Counted from the stretch's first letter, positions 12,401 to 25,525 are shown. The stretch is DNA of 64,000 nucleotides from Tachypleus tridentatus (GCF_004210375.1 NC_134829.1:26552034-26616033); one strand, 5' to 3'. Translations and numbers: made by a program. The notes: generated by a model not told the origin, from the sequence alone.

Positions 12401-13499
12401 AAGGTTAGAGGGTATGCTTAGTATGAGATTAATGAATACCCTTTGCTACTGTTGTAACGAAAATAATTACTATGGTCGTAATGATATCCTTTATAAGATG
12501 TTATGTCAGTAATAAGATCCCTTCTTACGGCCGTAATGAAATCCCTTGTCAGTGTAGTAAAAAAACACAAACTATGCTTGTAATAAAAAGACAACCATTT
12601 TATGATTATAAGTGAAAAAAAGTTATTAAAGGTTTAAGTAAAACCCTATTACATTTCACTAAATATTGTACATCTTATGATGTAAACGTAACATCATAGC
12701 TAAACTAAACAATTTTCGTAATTTTTGTCAAAGCTTTAAATATATATTTGTGTTGAAGCACACACAACACGTTCTCTTAGTCTGTTGATTTGCACTGTAA
12801 AATCTAATATCCTAGATACATGTTTTGCCCCTACCTCTCTGGAAATATTTCCGTGGGCATTTATGGATTGGCCAGTGTCCTAAAGTCATGTACTTTGCAA
12901 ACCACATGAAGAAAATTATTTTAAGCTTGTTGAATATGGAAAAGCAGAGAGGCCTTGTCTCTGACAGTTAGATGTACCAAAGATTAGGGTGTGAAGGAAC
13001 TCAGCAATACATTCACTCATTTAAAATTGAATGTCTTTTCACAAAACATGAACTTGTTATCACAAAAAGAAACGATATAATACACGTATAAATATATATA
13101 CATACATGTCTTTATGTTTACCAAATGAACACTGTCCCATATTTGGAATGCTGTTCCTTTCTGGTAGTTATTTTTATACGTGGTTCCTAGAAGTGGTTAT
13201 ACTGCATGTTATCAGAATTACATTCATTGAAAACCGCACGACGTATACGTTCAACAATTGGTTTAACTATATAAAGATGGACGCTTGTAACGAGAGATTA
13301 CAACATTCACAAAGCCCACTGAGGTGGATATGCGAGTGATGCGTGAAAATCTGACAAAGAAACACATCGAGAGTTGTAGCAAAAAACTTCTGTTGTTATC
13401 AGATTAACTTTCCTCCATTAGTGTATATAGTCCTATGAACTTGGATGTCTAGACATTTCGATGCTAAATTATTTTTGATACTATATATATATATATATT
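12401..13499. other. Non-genic stretch
   Basis: No recognised gene. Loosely repeated phrases of the type GTAATGA(T/A)ATCC lie at 12470-12560, too diverged to call a tandem repeat. Confidence 0.4.
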
Positions 13500-13622
13500 G
13501 CTTGTTTAAGCGCAAAGCTATTAATACATAGTGACCTATTTACACTCTGTAGATCGCAGGGAATCGAACGGTGGATTTTAGCGTTCTAAGTTCGGAGAGT
13601 TACCGCTAACCTACCGGAAGAC
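13500..13622 (-). mobile_element. tRNA-like SINE remnant, third type
   Basis: On the minus strand, a tRNA-like head with a box B-like TTCGATTCCCTGCGA is followed by a short tail ending in AGCTTTGCGCTT. The same arrangement, with AGGGAATCGAACG on the plus strand, is seen at 40876-40985. It differs from families 1 and 2 in the head. Confidence 0.5.
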
Positions 13623-14614
13623 CTATATATAACAAACTCTAGAAACTACGCGCACGCATGTATAGAAAACACAAAAGGTTTTGCGTGTTTTTAAAACTCG
13701 CAACAAAATTATCTTTATCTAAAGTTTAACTTATTACTACGCCAATTTGTGCCAAAATAATCAACTAGTTAATTTTCTTTTACACAAACCTATACGCGAG
13801 GTGATTAGCTCGAGCAAATTTGATTCATGAACAGACGAGTAGCAGGCGTGAAGATGTAGTGTACAATGTTTTTTTTTGTAATAAAAGTTTACAGTAAATC
13901 AATAATATCCTCTGTTTCTCAGCCGACACAACGAGATTTTAGTGCTGGCGTCAAATAAGTCCCTTCTTCTATCTAACAGGCAGGATAATGACTTATTTGT
14001 ATAACACTTGTAACTTGTGGATAAAAGAATATGGTCATCTCCGGTGAATATTGTCCTTGTTTTTGACCTAATTATTCTTTCCTGACCGGACGTTTCTACC
14101 AATATCTAACTTTTCTCTTCGAATGTTTCATGGTGACCTTTAAAGGCTTGAGGCAAATGTTTTCTTGTGAAGTTCCAATTCACGGAAAGATCCGATTGTC
14201 CACAGCAATAACAACTTTCTTTGACCCCAGCTATCTTTGACCACGCCAGTCACTTCTCAAGATAAAACAGCTGTTTTCAGTCACAGTGTGTTCCAGCACT
14301 TAAAAATTTTATATTTACCTACATAATACAGAGTGTAGTTCCATCTAGTTTCTAATTCATGACCTCGTTGATATCAGCTGTTTTAATCCAAAGTTTGAAG
14401 TAGATCGTCTATATTTTATTCCAACAACCTGACCACTTTATTTCACGTAAACGCTCTCTGTCTGACGGAAATCTCTGTGGCACAGCAGGGACCAAACAAC
14501 TGAATAAAGTATGCTTCGTTTTTATGACAGGTATTATTAGAGCGTTAGAAAAGACAGTTTCATGAAAAAATTGTTCTTAAGTAGGAGGTCTTCTAACTGG
14601 TGGACCTGACTGAT

Positions 14615-15170
14615 GGACCTTATCTAGTGGCAAGGACACTTGACTCGCAATCTGCAAGTCGCGAGTTCAAATTCTGTCAACGAAAATATTCTTCCCCTTC
14701 ACCCTTATGGGCATTGTAATGTGTCGGTTAACCTCACTTTACGATGACAGACGTGTAATCAAAGATCTAGCGATGAATGATTTCTAACTAGCTACTTTCC
14801 TTCTAATATGGCGCCCGGCATGGCCAGGTGGGTTCAGGCGTGCGACTCGTAATCTGAGGGTCGCGGCTTCGCATCCCCGTCTCACCAAACATGCTCGCCT
14901 TTTCAGCCGTGGGAGCGTTATAATGTGACGGTCAATCCCACTATTCGCTGGTAAAAGAGTAGCCCAAGAGTTGGCGGTGGATGGTGATGACTAGCTGCCT
15001 TCCCTCTACTCTTACATTGCTAAATTAGGGACGGCTAGCGCAGATTGCCCTCGAGTAGCTTTGCGTGAAATTAAAAAACAAAAACAAACCTTCTAATATG
15101 TCAGTTTTAAACTAAGGACGGCTAGTGCAGATAGTCCTCGAGCAGCTTTGGGCGAAATTTAAGAAACGAG
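14615..15170 (+). mobile_element. Older tRNA-derived SINE split by a young family 1 SINE
   Basis: The head (box A-like TAGTGGCAAGG, box B-like GAGTTCAAATTC) and body run to 14810. The tail resumes at 15101 (CAGTTTTAAACTAAGGACGG, GATAGTCCTCGAGCAGC) and ends near 15170. The sequence is clearly more diverged than the inserted element, which gives a relative age. Confidence 0.75.
14811..15088 (+). mobile_element. Young family 1 SINE with a perfect 12-bp target-site duplication
   Basis: Complete element from GCGCCCGGCATGGCC to an A-rich tail. The 12-bp sequence CCTTCTAATATG occurs at 14799-14810 and again at 15089-15100. That proves insertion into the older SINE by target-primed reverse transcription. 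Confidence 0.95.
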
Positions 15171-15369
15171 ACAATGCATTATGATATTTATAAGTACAAA
15201 CGTAAGAGAATTACGTTAATAAATTACATTCATTCCAGGATAATTTGTAAAGTTTAGGTATAAGGTCTATCGGTTCTATTAATATGAAGAGTTGGAAGGT
15301 AATGAGGGACTCTACGTTTTGGTTTCTTACGGATATTATATAATATTTGTGTTTATGATGTCATAAGTT

Positions 15370-15625
15370 CAACATGCCGCTCTCTTCTCTGATGGGCTGG
15401 GCGGGCTGGACTGTGAATCTCGTTGTCGCAAACCGGTGCTCCACACTTTGGGTCAGTGGACGCATCATTAGAGTGACAGTGGAATCTGACTGTCCCATTA
15501 GAGACGCCCAAGAGTTTGCAATGGGTGCTATTGATTAGCTGCCCTCCCTCTATTCCATCAGTTCAAAATTTGGGACAGCTAACGGAGATAGCTCTTGGGT
15601 AGTTTTGCACAGTTATCCAATACGA
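15370..15625 (+). mobile_element. Old diverged tRNA-derived SINE
   Basis: The body signature is present (TTAGAGTGACAGTGGAATC, CCAAGAGTTTGCAATGGGT, TTAGCTGCCCTCCCTCTA, GACAGCTAACGGAGATAG), with a tail ending TTTTGCACAGTTATCC. The head has no intact box B and matches neither family 1 nor family 2 well. Confidence 0.65.
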
Positions 15626-16630
15626 ACAAAGAAATAATTCTACAAAAGTTACAATTTGGCTCATGTGAAAAACTTAATCTGTGAAATTCACCCAATATTA
15701 ATTTTCTTTTGGACGAACAATTCCACAGAAAAACAAAACGTGATTCACAGATGGACAGTAAATATTAATTTATCGTGCAAGAAGATTCGTACTACACAAG
15801 TCATTCATCGCTGGCTTCTTTCATGAGAATTTAGGTGGAGAGACAGTCTGTATTGGATTTATGGAAAGCTGGATATTATGATAAAGGATTTCTGAAGAGT
15901 AGTTTCAAAATATTTATTGCAAAGAATCGGGTTTTAGCGTTAATAAATCTGTACCATCATTGATAATACAGTTTACAGGCGAAGTGTGAAAATAATAAAA
16001 AAATCTCAACAGAAATGCATCAGTAGAAAACTGTCAATTTTTAGTGATAACAGAAGAATTTAGTTTTGAGAAATCTCTTCATTTAGCATCTAGTTAAAGG
16101 CGGGCAGATAGAACAGAAATGTAAAGCAATCAGAAAAGAGATTATGGAAACTGAACTCTTCCTGTGTACGAGTTTAATGTGTTCTATAATTTAAAACAAT
16201 AATGATTTGTCTAGTTTGCTGTGAGACAAAAACAACTTGTAGGTCTCGTATAATCTCAAATGCATTGTAGGAGAGCAGTATACTTTGGATATGTGTAAGA
16301 AGCCAGAAAAGGATACAGAAATAACGCTAGAAAGTAAAGTGCGAGGAAGTGATCTAAAGAACGAAACGGGAAGATCAACAGTATTCGTGGTCCATCAAGA
16401 AGGACTTAAGATAAACAGTGCTCGTCGTTCATTGTAGTCAACCTCTGTGACGGAAAGTGTGCATAATGAAAACAAAACAGTGAGTGAACAACTTGGAAAA
16501 AAGGAGGGATAGGGGTTTAAAACATGAAAGAAGGTGGATAGGGGTTTAAAACGTGAAAGGAGGTGGATAGATGATGGGAATAATATATTACTTGAAGAAC
16601 CAAATAAAATAAAGCTGTTACGAAGCTATG
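15626..16630. other. Non-genic stretch
   Basis: No gene recognised. A short two-copy repeat (GGTGGATAGGGGTTTAAAAC with variants) sits at about 16500-16570, just before the 28-bp array. Confidence 0.45.
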
Positions 16631-18875
16631 GTAGCTTGTGTAGCAAGACTAATCTAATAAAGCTTGTGTAGCAAGACTAATCTAATAAAGCTTGTGTAGC
16701 AAGACTAATCTAATAAAGCTTGTGTAGCAAGACTAATCTAATAAAGCTTGTGTAGCAAGACTAATCTAATAAAGCTTGTGTAGCAAGACTAATCTAATAA
16801 AGCTTGTGTAGCAAGACTAATCTAATAAAGCTTGTGTAGCAAGACTAATCTAATAAAGCTTGTGTAGCAAGACGAACCTAATAAAGCTTGTGTAGCAAGA
16901 CGAACCTAATAAAGCTTGTGTAGCAAGACTAATCTAATAAAGCTTGTGTAGCAAGACTAATCTAATAAAGCTTGTGTAGCAAGACTAATCTAATAAAGCT
17001 TGTGTAGCAAGACTAATCTAATAAAGCTTGTGTAGCAAGACTAATCTAATAAAGCTTGTGTAGCAAGACGAACCTAATAAAGCTTGTGTAGCAAGACGAA
17101 CCTAATAAAGCTTGTGTAGCAAGACTAATCTAATAAAGCTTGTGTAGCAAGACTAATCTAATAAAGCTTGTGTAGCAAGACTAATCTAATAAAGCTTGTG
17201 TAACAAGACTAATCTAATAAAGCTTGTGTAGCAAGACTAACCTAATAAAGCTTGTGTAGCAAGACTAATCTAATAAAGCTTGTGTAGCAAGACTAATCTA
17301 ATAAAGCTTGTGTAGCAAGACTAATCTAATAAAGCTTGTGTAGCAAGACTAATCTAATAAAGCTTGTGTAGCAAGACTAATCTAATAAAGCTTGTGTAGC
17401 AAGACTAATCTAATAAAGCTTGTGTAGCAAGACTAATCTAATAAAGCTTGTGTAGCAAGACTAATCTAATAAAGCTTGTGTAGCAAGACTAATCTAATAA
17501 AGCTTGTGTAGCAAGACTAATCTAATAAAGCTTGTGTAGCAAGACTAACCTAATAAAGCTTGTGTAGCAAGACTAATCTAATAAAGCTTGTGTAGCAAGA
17601 CTAATCTAATAAAGCTTGTGTATAATAAAGCTTGTGTAGCAAGACTAATCTAATAAAGCTTGTGTAGCAAGACTAATCTAATAAAGCTTGTGTAGCAAGA
17701 CTAATCTAATAAAGCTTGTGTAGCAAGACTAATCTAATAAAGCTTGTGTAGCAAGACTAATCTAATAAAGCTTGTGTAGCAAGACTAATCTAATAAAGCT
17801 TGTGTAGCAAGACTAATCTAATAAAGCTTGTGTAGCAAGACTAATAAAGCTAAAGACTAATCTAATAGCTTGTGTAGCAAGACTAATCTAATAAAGCTTG
17901 TGTAGCAAGACTAATCTAATAAAGCTTGTGTAACAAGACTAATCTAATAAAGCTTGTGTAGCAAGACTAACCTAATAAAGCTTGTGTAGCAAGACTAATC
18001 TAATAAAGCTTGTGTAGCAAGACTAACCTAATAAAGCTTGTGTAGCAAGACTAATCTAATAAAGCTTGTGTAGCAAGACTAATCTAATAAAGCTTGTGTA
18101 GCAAGACTAACCTAATAAAGCTTGTGTAGCAAGACTAATCTAATAAAGCTTGTGTAGCAAGACTAATCTAATAAAGCTTGTGTAGCAAGACTAATCTAAT
18201 AAAGCTTGTGTAACAAGACTAATCTAATAAAGCTTGTGTAGCAAGACTAACCTAATAAAGCTTGTGTAGCAAGACTAATCTAATAAAGCTTGTGTAGCAA
18301 GACTAATCTAATAAAGCTTGTGTAGCAAGACTAACCTAATAAAGCTTGTGTAGCAAGACTAATCTAATAAAGCTTGTGTAGCAAGACTAATCTAATAAAG
18401 CTTGTGTAGCAAGACTAACCTAATAAAGCTTGTGTAGCAAGACTAATCTAATAAAGCTTGTGTAGCAAGACTAATCTAATAAAGCTTGTGTAGCAAGACT
18501 AATCTAATAAAGCTTGTGTAGCAAGACTAATCTAATAAAGCTTGTGTAGCAAGACTAACCTAATAAAGCTTGTGTAGCAAGACTAATCTAATAAAGCTTG
18601 TGTAGCAAGACTAATCTAATAAAGCTTGTGTAGCAAGACTAATCTAATAAAGCTTGTGTAACAAGACTAATCTAATAAAGCTTGTGTAGCAAGACTAACC
18701 TAATAAAGCTTGTGTAGCAAGACTAATCTAATAAAGCTTGTGTAGCAAGACTAACCTAATAAAGCTTGTGTAGCAAGACTAATCTAATAAAGCTTGTGTA
18801 GCAAGACTAACCTAATAAAGCTTATGTAGCAAGACTAACCTAATAAAGCTTGTGTAGCAAGACTAATTTAATAAC
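16631..18875. repeat. 28-bp satellite array with a HindIII-type site per unit, about 80 copies
   Basis: The unit is AAGCTTGTGTAGCAAGAC plus TAATCTAATA, 28 bp, with extremely low divergence. Rare variants (GACGAACC, GACTAACC, TAACAAG) recur at intervals of several units, indicating recent block-wise amplification. Two disturbed units occur, near 17620 and near 17850-17870. No frame is open through it. Confidence 0.98.
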
Positions 18876-19059
18876 ATCAAGTGTTCATTTTTATCTGGAA
18901 CGTTTTAGGCAAAGTTTTCGGCAGCGAAAAAAACCAGCTACGTGACAAACATGATGACTCGTTTTCGTGTCACCTCTCAATCGCTACATCAATAATAAGC
19001 CAGGAATAATGTGTCATCAAAGGATAATCAGCTAGAAGAGAGGAGTATTTAATACCAAA

Positions 19060-19311
19060 GTCTGTTTGATATTGAGTTTCGCGCAAAGCGACCTTAGGGT
19101 TATCTGCGCTAGATAAAGCTGTACCAAAGAAACGTGGAGACTCATCACTGCCCACCGCCAACTCTTGGGTTACTCTTTTACCAACGAATAGTGGGACTGA
19201 CAGTAACGTTATAACGCCCCCACGGCTGAAAGGACGAGCATATTTGTGCGACGGGGATTCGAACCCGCGACCCTCAGATTACTGTGAGAGGAGATTACTT
19301 AATGGTATTAC
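19060..19311 (-). mobile_element. Family 1 SINE with a replaced internal segment
   Basis: The tail (GAGTTTCGCGCAAAGC) and the head-side half (ACCAACGAATAGTGGGACTG, GGGGATTCGAACCCGCGACC) are conserved. The segment between TATCTGCGCTAG and ACTCATCACTGCCC is replaced by unrelated sequence. TTAATACCAAA occurs at 19049-19059 and 19312-19322, a likely target-site duplication. Confidence 0.8.
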
Positions 19312-19322
19312 TTAATACCAAA

Positions 19323-21185
19323 ATACAACAAAAAGTAAGCTTCCGCCTAAAAAGTAAAACAAAAAATGATGCGTTCTCTTAGCTGTAAGATGATTCAAAA
19401 CAAATTTGATGTTTCCAGCTAGATTCGCTGTAAAGCACTTTTGTAATAGTTTGAGATGTTATGACAAATGTGATTTTATCACCAAATGAAAATCCAATAT
19501 TCTAACCGTGACTTACAACTACTGATTAAACTATAAAGGCGAGCGTCTCCGGACTCACTCAGAATATTTTTAAAAAAATGGCGTTTTGGTAAATATCACT
19601 GTTTCGAGACGTTTGGAATACAAGTGAACGACAGTTTTTAAACATGAACAACTTAATATATATGCATACCTGTACGTGTGCGTGTGTGTTCCCAGAGTCT
19701 TCTGAAGGTCCCATGAAACGGGGCTGGAAAGCTTAACAATGGGTGAGAGGTGTGGAAACAGGGGAGCCTCTGATACTTTCAAAAGATAAGGTATGTATAT
19801 GTATCTATATATATATGTATAACTCAAGTACATGATGAATAGAGTCTGCGTACTAACTGTTATTACAGAAAGAGCCGACAATATACGGATTTCTAAGCAT
19901 CGGTTGATGGATTAGTTCACTTATTAAAAATGAAAGATGTAGGGCACTGTTGTTATAACGTTGAATGATGGTTGAGGCATGGGGTTGAAGAAAAATTAAC
20001 GTGCCATAGCTAGGAACCATTGTAAGCTATAAGAGTTAGAAAGCTTTGGTTAAACATCGCGAGACTTTAGTAAAGAACGCAAGAACACAAAGATTTCTTA
20101 AAGCCCAGGTTTTTAACATTTATAGAAACAAAGCCTGAGCAAGTAATAAAACGTCCGTAAAAGTCAGTAAATTTAACGCCCTCTTTTATTTTTTTGTTAA
20201 AGGCTGTGATAATAACAACTTAAAAAATATGTGAAATTTATATTTAACAATGCAATGAGTTTTTATCTTGTTTTTCCTGTTTGTTTCGTTTTTCACTTCT
20301 CATTAGTTTTATACTAAAGTAGCGCCACCAGTGGTGTATTTAGTATCTATATAGTTAGATCCCGGTGGATATGTAACATAGATGAAAGTAATAAGTTATA
20401 GCATAATATCAGGGTTAAAAATGTACGGGAATAATAACAATTATATTGTAATTAATGGATTCGAGGATGTATAGAAGTGTTCAAAGTTGTCACAAAACTG
20501 GCTGAAGCAAAACACGAATTAAACTTACGTGGGGTAAAAGAAATAATTTTGCAATGATGTAGTTAAGATTCCAGAGTCGTCAGTTTACATGTCGAGAAAG
20601 AAAGTTCGGTACCAGTCAATACGGAGTGAATTTTGTAAAATAAGTCAATCAGACAACCAAAACAGATAAAAGTTGAGTCTAGCTAATACATTGTTGTCTC
20701 CACACAGAATAAGAAATCCTATAGTCAATCTGGACTTTACCTAATCCCTTCCTTAGTGAAGATACCATTATCAATGATATATCTTTGGCAAGTATCAAAT
20801 ACAATTCATTAGAAATTCAAGAAGTTCTTTTTGTTCTTTCTTAACAAACAATGGAAAACCTAGTATAAAATATTTACAATGTGACGACAATATCACATTA
20901 CTAACGTTAGCAAAATTAGGAGACCTGTGTTTGGGAAGTTGGTATTAATCTTTTCCATAACCATGATACTTGATCGTAAAACATGTTTCACATTTGTGTT
21001 TAATCATTGGTAAATAAGATATTTTATTTTGTGTGTGTGTGAACCCTAATGGTCAGCGCCGGTCAAAGACCACATGACATTAAAGCAAAGAAGACGTCAT
21101 TGTTCACTGTGCTTTTGCTGGGGTCAGTAGGAGTATAAGTCATGTTTCTCTTAGGCAATGTAAATATAACCTGGGGAAAATTCGA
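19323..21185. other. Non-genic stretch
   Basis: No exon or RNA gene recognised. The minus frame at 19570-19881 is driven by a GT/TA-rich simple-repeat region and has no domain support. Confidence 0.45.
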
Positions 21186-21189
21186 TCAG

Positions 21190-21300
21190 TCCTCTGGGAC
21201 AGTGGCAAGTCTAAGGACTTACAATGCTAAAGTTCGATTCCCCGCGATAACCACAACAGATTTCCCAATGTGGCTCTGTCGAAAAACAAGCAAAGTTCGG
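21190..21300 (+). mobile_element. Family 2 (tRNA-like) SINE remnant
   Basis: Decayed match to the family 2 layout: CTCTGGGACAGTGGCAAG, ACTTACAATGCTAAAGTTCG, then a tail with CCCAATGTGGCTCTG. The open frame 21142-21357 runs across it and is not credible as a gene. Confidence 0.5.
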
Positions 21301-21924
21301 AAACAAACTAAATATTTTCGCACCGTTATGAAGCTCGTCATGATTGCGTTTAGTTAATTTTCTTACAAACAAAGACAGCATATTTAGATGTTTGACTCTT
21401 AATGCGAATGATATGTGTGTTGGACGTCAAAACTAAATTATCAAATAGTTCCAAACCATCAGCTGGCGAAAACTGACTGTTGTCAAAAAATTGCAAGAGT
21501 TCTACACGTTGATGTAGGTGCATCTAATACTACAACTGAGAGCAATAAGGAAAAGCTAGAAGATGGAGATAAACAATTGTTTGGTTGTGTTTATTAAAAC
21601 ACAATTTATGAATAATGTGTGTGAAAGGAAATTACGTTTGTAACGGAACATAACTGTGCAAATCTAGTGAAATATGCAACATTATTTATGGGTCAAAAAG
21701 TTGAAACGTACTTTTATTGGTTTATACGTCAAAAGCGAAAAAATAAACATATAATCAGTCTTATGTTTTCTTTTTCTTTAAGTTATTGTCGAGATAAAGT
21801 ACAGTTTTAAACGTGTAGGTGGTCACATCACAAAGACTAGTATTGCAGAGGTTTATAAAGGTCGGTGACAGTGATTAGGGTCCAGAAGAGCTTGAAGATG
21901 TATATATTTGTTATTATAACAATG

Positions 21925-22012
21925 GACTATCTGTACACCATGTGTATCGAAACCCGGTTTCTCTCGTCGTAAGTCTGCAAACATATCGCTGTGCTACTGG
22001 GATGGAAGGGGG
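21925..22012 (-). mobile_element. Family 2 SINE fragment
   Basis: Inverse of the family 2 head: GTATCGAAACCCGGTTTCT, GTAAGTCTGCAAACATATCG, CTGTGCTACTGGG. The tail half is not recognisable. Confidence 0.6.
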
Positions 22013-22142
22013 TAAGACGTTTCTGATGACTGTTAAAAAAAACAACAAACCTTCCATAAATTTGGATTGCGTTCTTTCTAAACTATCAAAGACGTAGATT
22101 TGAAAATTAGCCAAGAGGCAGAAACATTCGGAGTTTCTCAAA

Positions 22143-22600
22143 CAAGTGTTAGAGTATTACACGAGAGTATAGCTACCCAGACCAAGGATTGAAAGTCAAG
22201 TACGTGTTATAGTGTGACACGAGAGTCTAGCTATCCAGACCAAGGATTGAAAGTCAAGTACGTGTTACAGTATTACATGAAAGTCTAGCTACCCAGACCA
22301 AGGATTGAAAGTCAAGTACATGTTACAGTGTGGCATGAGAGTCTAGCTACCCAGACCAAGGATTGAAAGTCAAGTACGTGTTACAGTGTGATACGAGAGT
22401 CTAACTACCCACAACAAGGACTGAGAGTGTGCATTACAGTGAGACGTAATAATCTAGCCACTCAGCTCAAGGAAGGAAAGTACATACTACAGTTAGATAC
22501 CAGAGTATAGCCACTCAGGTCTAGGAATAAAACGTTCGTTTTACAGCGAGAGACGAGTCCATTCATTCAGGTCAAGGACTGAAAGTATCCGGTTACCCTT
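22143..22600. repeat. Decaying ~58-bp tandem repeat, about 8 units
   Basis: Units share ACGAGAGTCTAGCTACCCAG, ACCAAGGATTGAAAGTCAAG and TACGTGTTACAGTGTGA. The first five units are very similar. Similarity falls steadily toward 22600, where only fragments such as AGGTCAAGGACTGAAAGT remain. Confidence 0.9.
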
Positions 22601-24090
22601 ACAGTCTGGTTCAGAAGTTCAATTTGAATCGATACAAAAGAGAATATGAGGTTTGCATTCAGTCCAACTTTATGAACTGTTAGTCACACCACAGCAGGAA
22701 CAAAACGTTGAATTACTAATTATAAATAAAACCACAAACAGTTGCTGTTTACAGGTTATAATATTTCAAACATCAGCCAATGAGAACTATGTGAAAAGTA
22801 TAATTTCCTACGAGACTCACCATCGCTTGATTGTACAATGATTCATTCCATGACGTTTATCAGATATGTCGGTTGAATTGAGCTTTCATTTAACTGTGTG
22901 TTTTTTATTTTAATTTGTTTGTTTAGAGTTACGAGCACAGCTATAAAATAGGTATTGAAACTTGGTTATTAATGTTATAAGTCTGCAGAGTTGTGACTCT
23001 GGACGGTTTCTGTTACATATGATCGAAAGGAGCCTTTCGAAACTAAGTTCACTAAATTAAATTAACAGCCAGTTAAGAGAGGTTGGATGAAGTGAACATG
23101 ATTTCAGTGACCAATTATATTAGGTCGAAGAGTAATTACAACTGACCTGATTGACCAGTTTTTAAACTGTGAAGGCTCATACAGTGAACCTGTGAAATCT
23201 CATCTCTGGTCTTGCTATTGGTTCCTGCGGAACAAGGGTTGAAGTCAGGAACAAAAATATTGAAAACCAGTATTCCGTAAACATGGTGCGATTCTGTTGT
23301 TATTAACATGCTAGCTTGTTTCGTCAGGTGCTAAAATAACCGTAGAGCCGTCCGTGTAACACATGTGTAAGATACATTGGAGTTAATCCTGCAGTTTTCC
23401 CACGCGTTTGTTGTTTGTTACCTTATTAAGTGAATCGCATTAAAAAAAAAAAACCTGTTTAGTTTCTTTTCAATGAAATAAACATACCAAAGTTCAAGAG
23501 TTAGTTTTCTTACCTTGTGTATTATTGAGGTATTTAACTATGTTTGTTTTTTTCCGTAAAGCCTCAGGTCGCCACCATGACTAAGTGCTCTGAACTTAGC
23601 TTATTTTACCTTAGTTATAGCCTTCAATAATTTAGAGCGCTAGCCATGCAGAGAGAAAATTAAGTCACTAAAATTAGTAGTCTGTGATGTGGCTACTCTT
23701 AACCGAACTGATGGAATGACTGCCACACACACATATGTGCTCACACACTTCGAGATACGAAACGTGTGCGGTGATATATTACGTCCCAAATATCGGACTT
23801 TACGATATGTCAGCTCAATAACGACTTGGCCACGTCAGATCCTAACTTTTATTAAGAATCACACAAATAATTGTGTTGATTTAGCTTCAGTTGCTGCATA
23901 CCAACACTTTACGATATCCTTTTCAACCACTGTATTTTCCAAACGGATTTCGACGAAATTTACATAAAAAGTTTTGGTACAACTACTACTATTAAATAAC
24001 AACAATAACACATTTGTTAAGTATCGAGACCGCGCATGAGTTATAGAATACACATAGCTTCTGTTTACCTAGACATTTGTTACGAACACA
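22601..24090. other. Non-genic stretch
   Basis: No gene supported. A very decayed minus-strand family 2 trace may lie at 22925-23010 (GTATTGAAACTTGGTTATTA, GTTATAAGTCTGCAGAG). Confidence 0.35.
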
Positions 24091-24095
24091 TTCGA

Positions 24096-24460
24096 CTAGA
24101 AGGTGTCAGAAATCCATTTCCGTACTAGAAATCTTGAGAGAAGAGATCGTAAAAGAAGCATGATACCTGTGGTAACTGCTAAATGGAAAAGATAATAAAC
24201 AGGTGTGGTTATCCTTTCATTGGGATGAGCACTGGCTAACTCAATATCTAAGTTCCCAAATTTCCAATAAAATGTTGTGAAAGCAACGTCAACTGATAAT
24301 AATGCCAACAGAGAGGTAGAAGACCAAGGTATTGGAGAAGATATCTTCATCCATAAAAGTGCCATTGTGAAGAACGACCCATGGAGTTGCCGTAAACATG
24401 AAGAACTTGACATCACCATAAGGAAAAGCAGCAATGTAATCTCAGCAGATGACGCCACTT
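24096..24460 (-). pseudogene. Possible degraded membrane-protein fragment
   Basis: A 120-codon minus-strand frame ends in VYYLFHLAVTTGIMLLLRSL, which looks like a transmembrane helix. Its upstream half reads better in another frame: a protein-like stretch with GDVKFFMFTATPWVVLHNGT and NTLVFYLSVGIIIS runs into a stop exactly where the first frame becomes protein-like (VDVAFTTFYWKFGNLDIELA). One frameshift near 24290 would join them. This is what a pseudogene or retrocopy of a multi-pass membrane protein would look like. No family is recognised and chance cannot be excluded. Confidence 0.3.
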
Positions 24461-24480
24461 GTCATTAAGTTGGGTTTGGT

Positions 24481-24748
24481 TTGTTTTGAATTTCGCGCAA
24501 AGCTACACGAGAGCCATCTGCATTAGCCGTTCCTACTTTAGTAGTTTAAGACTAGAGAGAAGAAAGCTAGTCACCACCACCCATCGCCAACTCTTGGGCT
24601 GCTCTTTTATCAACGAATAGTGGGATTGATTATAACATTATAACGTCCCCACGGCTGAAACAGCGAGCGCGTTTAGTGTGATTGGGATTCAAACCCGTGA
24701 CCCTCCAATTACGAGTTGAGTGCCTTAACCACATGGCCATGCCAGGCC
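24481..24748 (-). mobile_element. Family 1 SINE
   Basis: Complete inverted copy from TTTTGAATTTCGCGCAAAGC to GGCCATGCCAGGCC, with a moderately decayed body (AGTTTAAGACTAGAGAGAAG). Box B region GGGATTCAAACCC. Confidence 0.9.
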
Positions 24749-25399
24749 ACTCAGTTTTTAGTAAGTATAAAAATACGGGGTTTATCATTTTACAGTAAAT
24801 AGCTATCACAACTACTTACCAATGTTTATGACGTTTTTTTTTTTTTGAAGTTGAAATTCAGTTTAACTGTGATTACAATGTATATATAGAATTAAAAATA
24901 ATGAGGAAAATTAAATTCATTTAAGAAATGGAATATTTCGGCAGTTAGATTTTTCTCGACAAAAGCTGTTTTGATTCACAGTAAAAAAGGATTTATTAAA
25001 CAAAATGTACTGATAAAAATAAATTAATTATTTTTTTACAAAAAATTATATTTTTCTTTTTCGTTAACGCTTCAAGTATAGCTTCTTAAAACATCTTATA
25101 AAGACATAATTTTCGTCCTAGATGCCTACGAGATAATAAAATGCACATTTTTTTCTTCTAATTTGCTAATACAGAAATCGCATACTGGAAAGATTCCCTA
25201 ATTTTTAGATTAGATTTATATTGAACAAGTTATTTAAAAATAATTAAAACCTGGAAACAAACGAATTAAAAAATAATTTCCGTTCGATAAAGTCTGAAAA
25301 CGTGTTTGACAGAAAAGTTCACTATGTCTAAAACGTTTTCAGCAGTGTCACGTATATGCGCTAGATAGCGATAAATCTGCAAATTTGGGTCAACTTTGC

Positions 25400-25525
25400 A
25401 CTTTTTTTTTGATGTGGTTGGTAAGCACAAAAGGCTATCTGTGCACTTCCACACCACGAGTATCGAAATCCAGCTTTTAGCATTAGAAGCCTTCAGACTT
25501 CTCGCTGAGCCGCTGGGCGGCATGA
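25400..25525 (-). mobile_element. Family 2 SINE remnant
   Basis: Inverse of family 2: AAGGCTATCTGTGCAC, ACCACGAGTATCGAAATCC, TTTTAGCATTAGAAGCCTTC, GCTGAGCCGCTGGGCGGC. Overlapping small frames on both strands are by-products. Confidence 0.6.
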
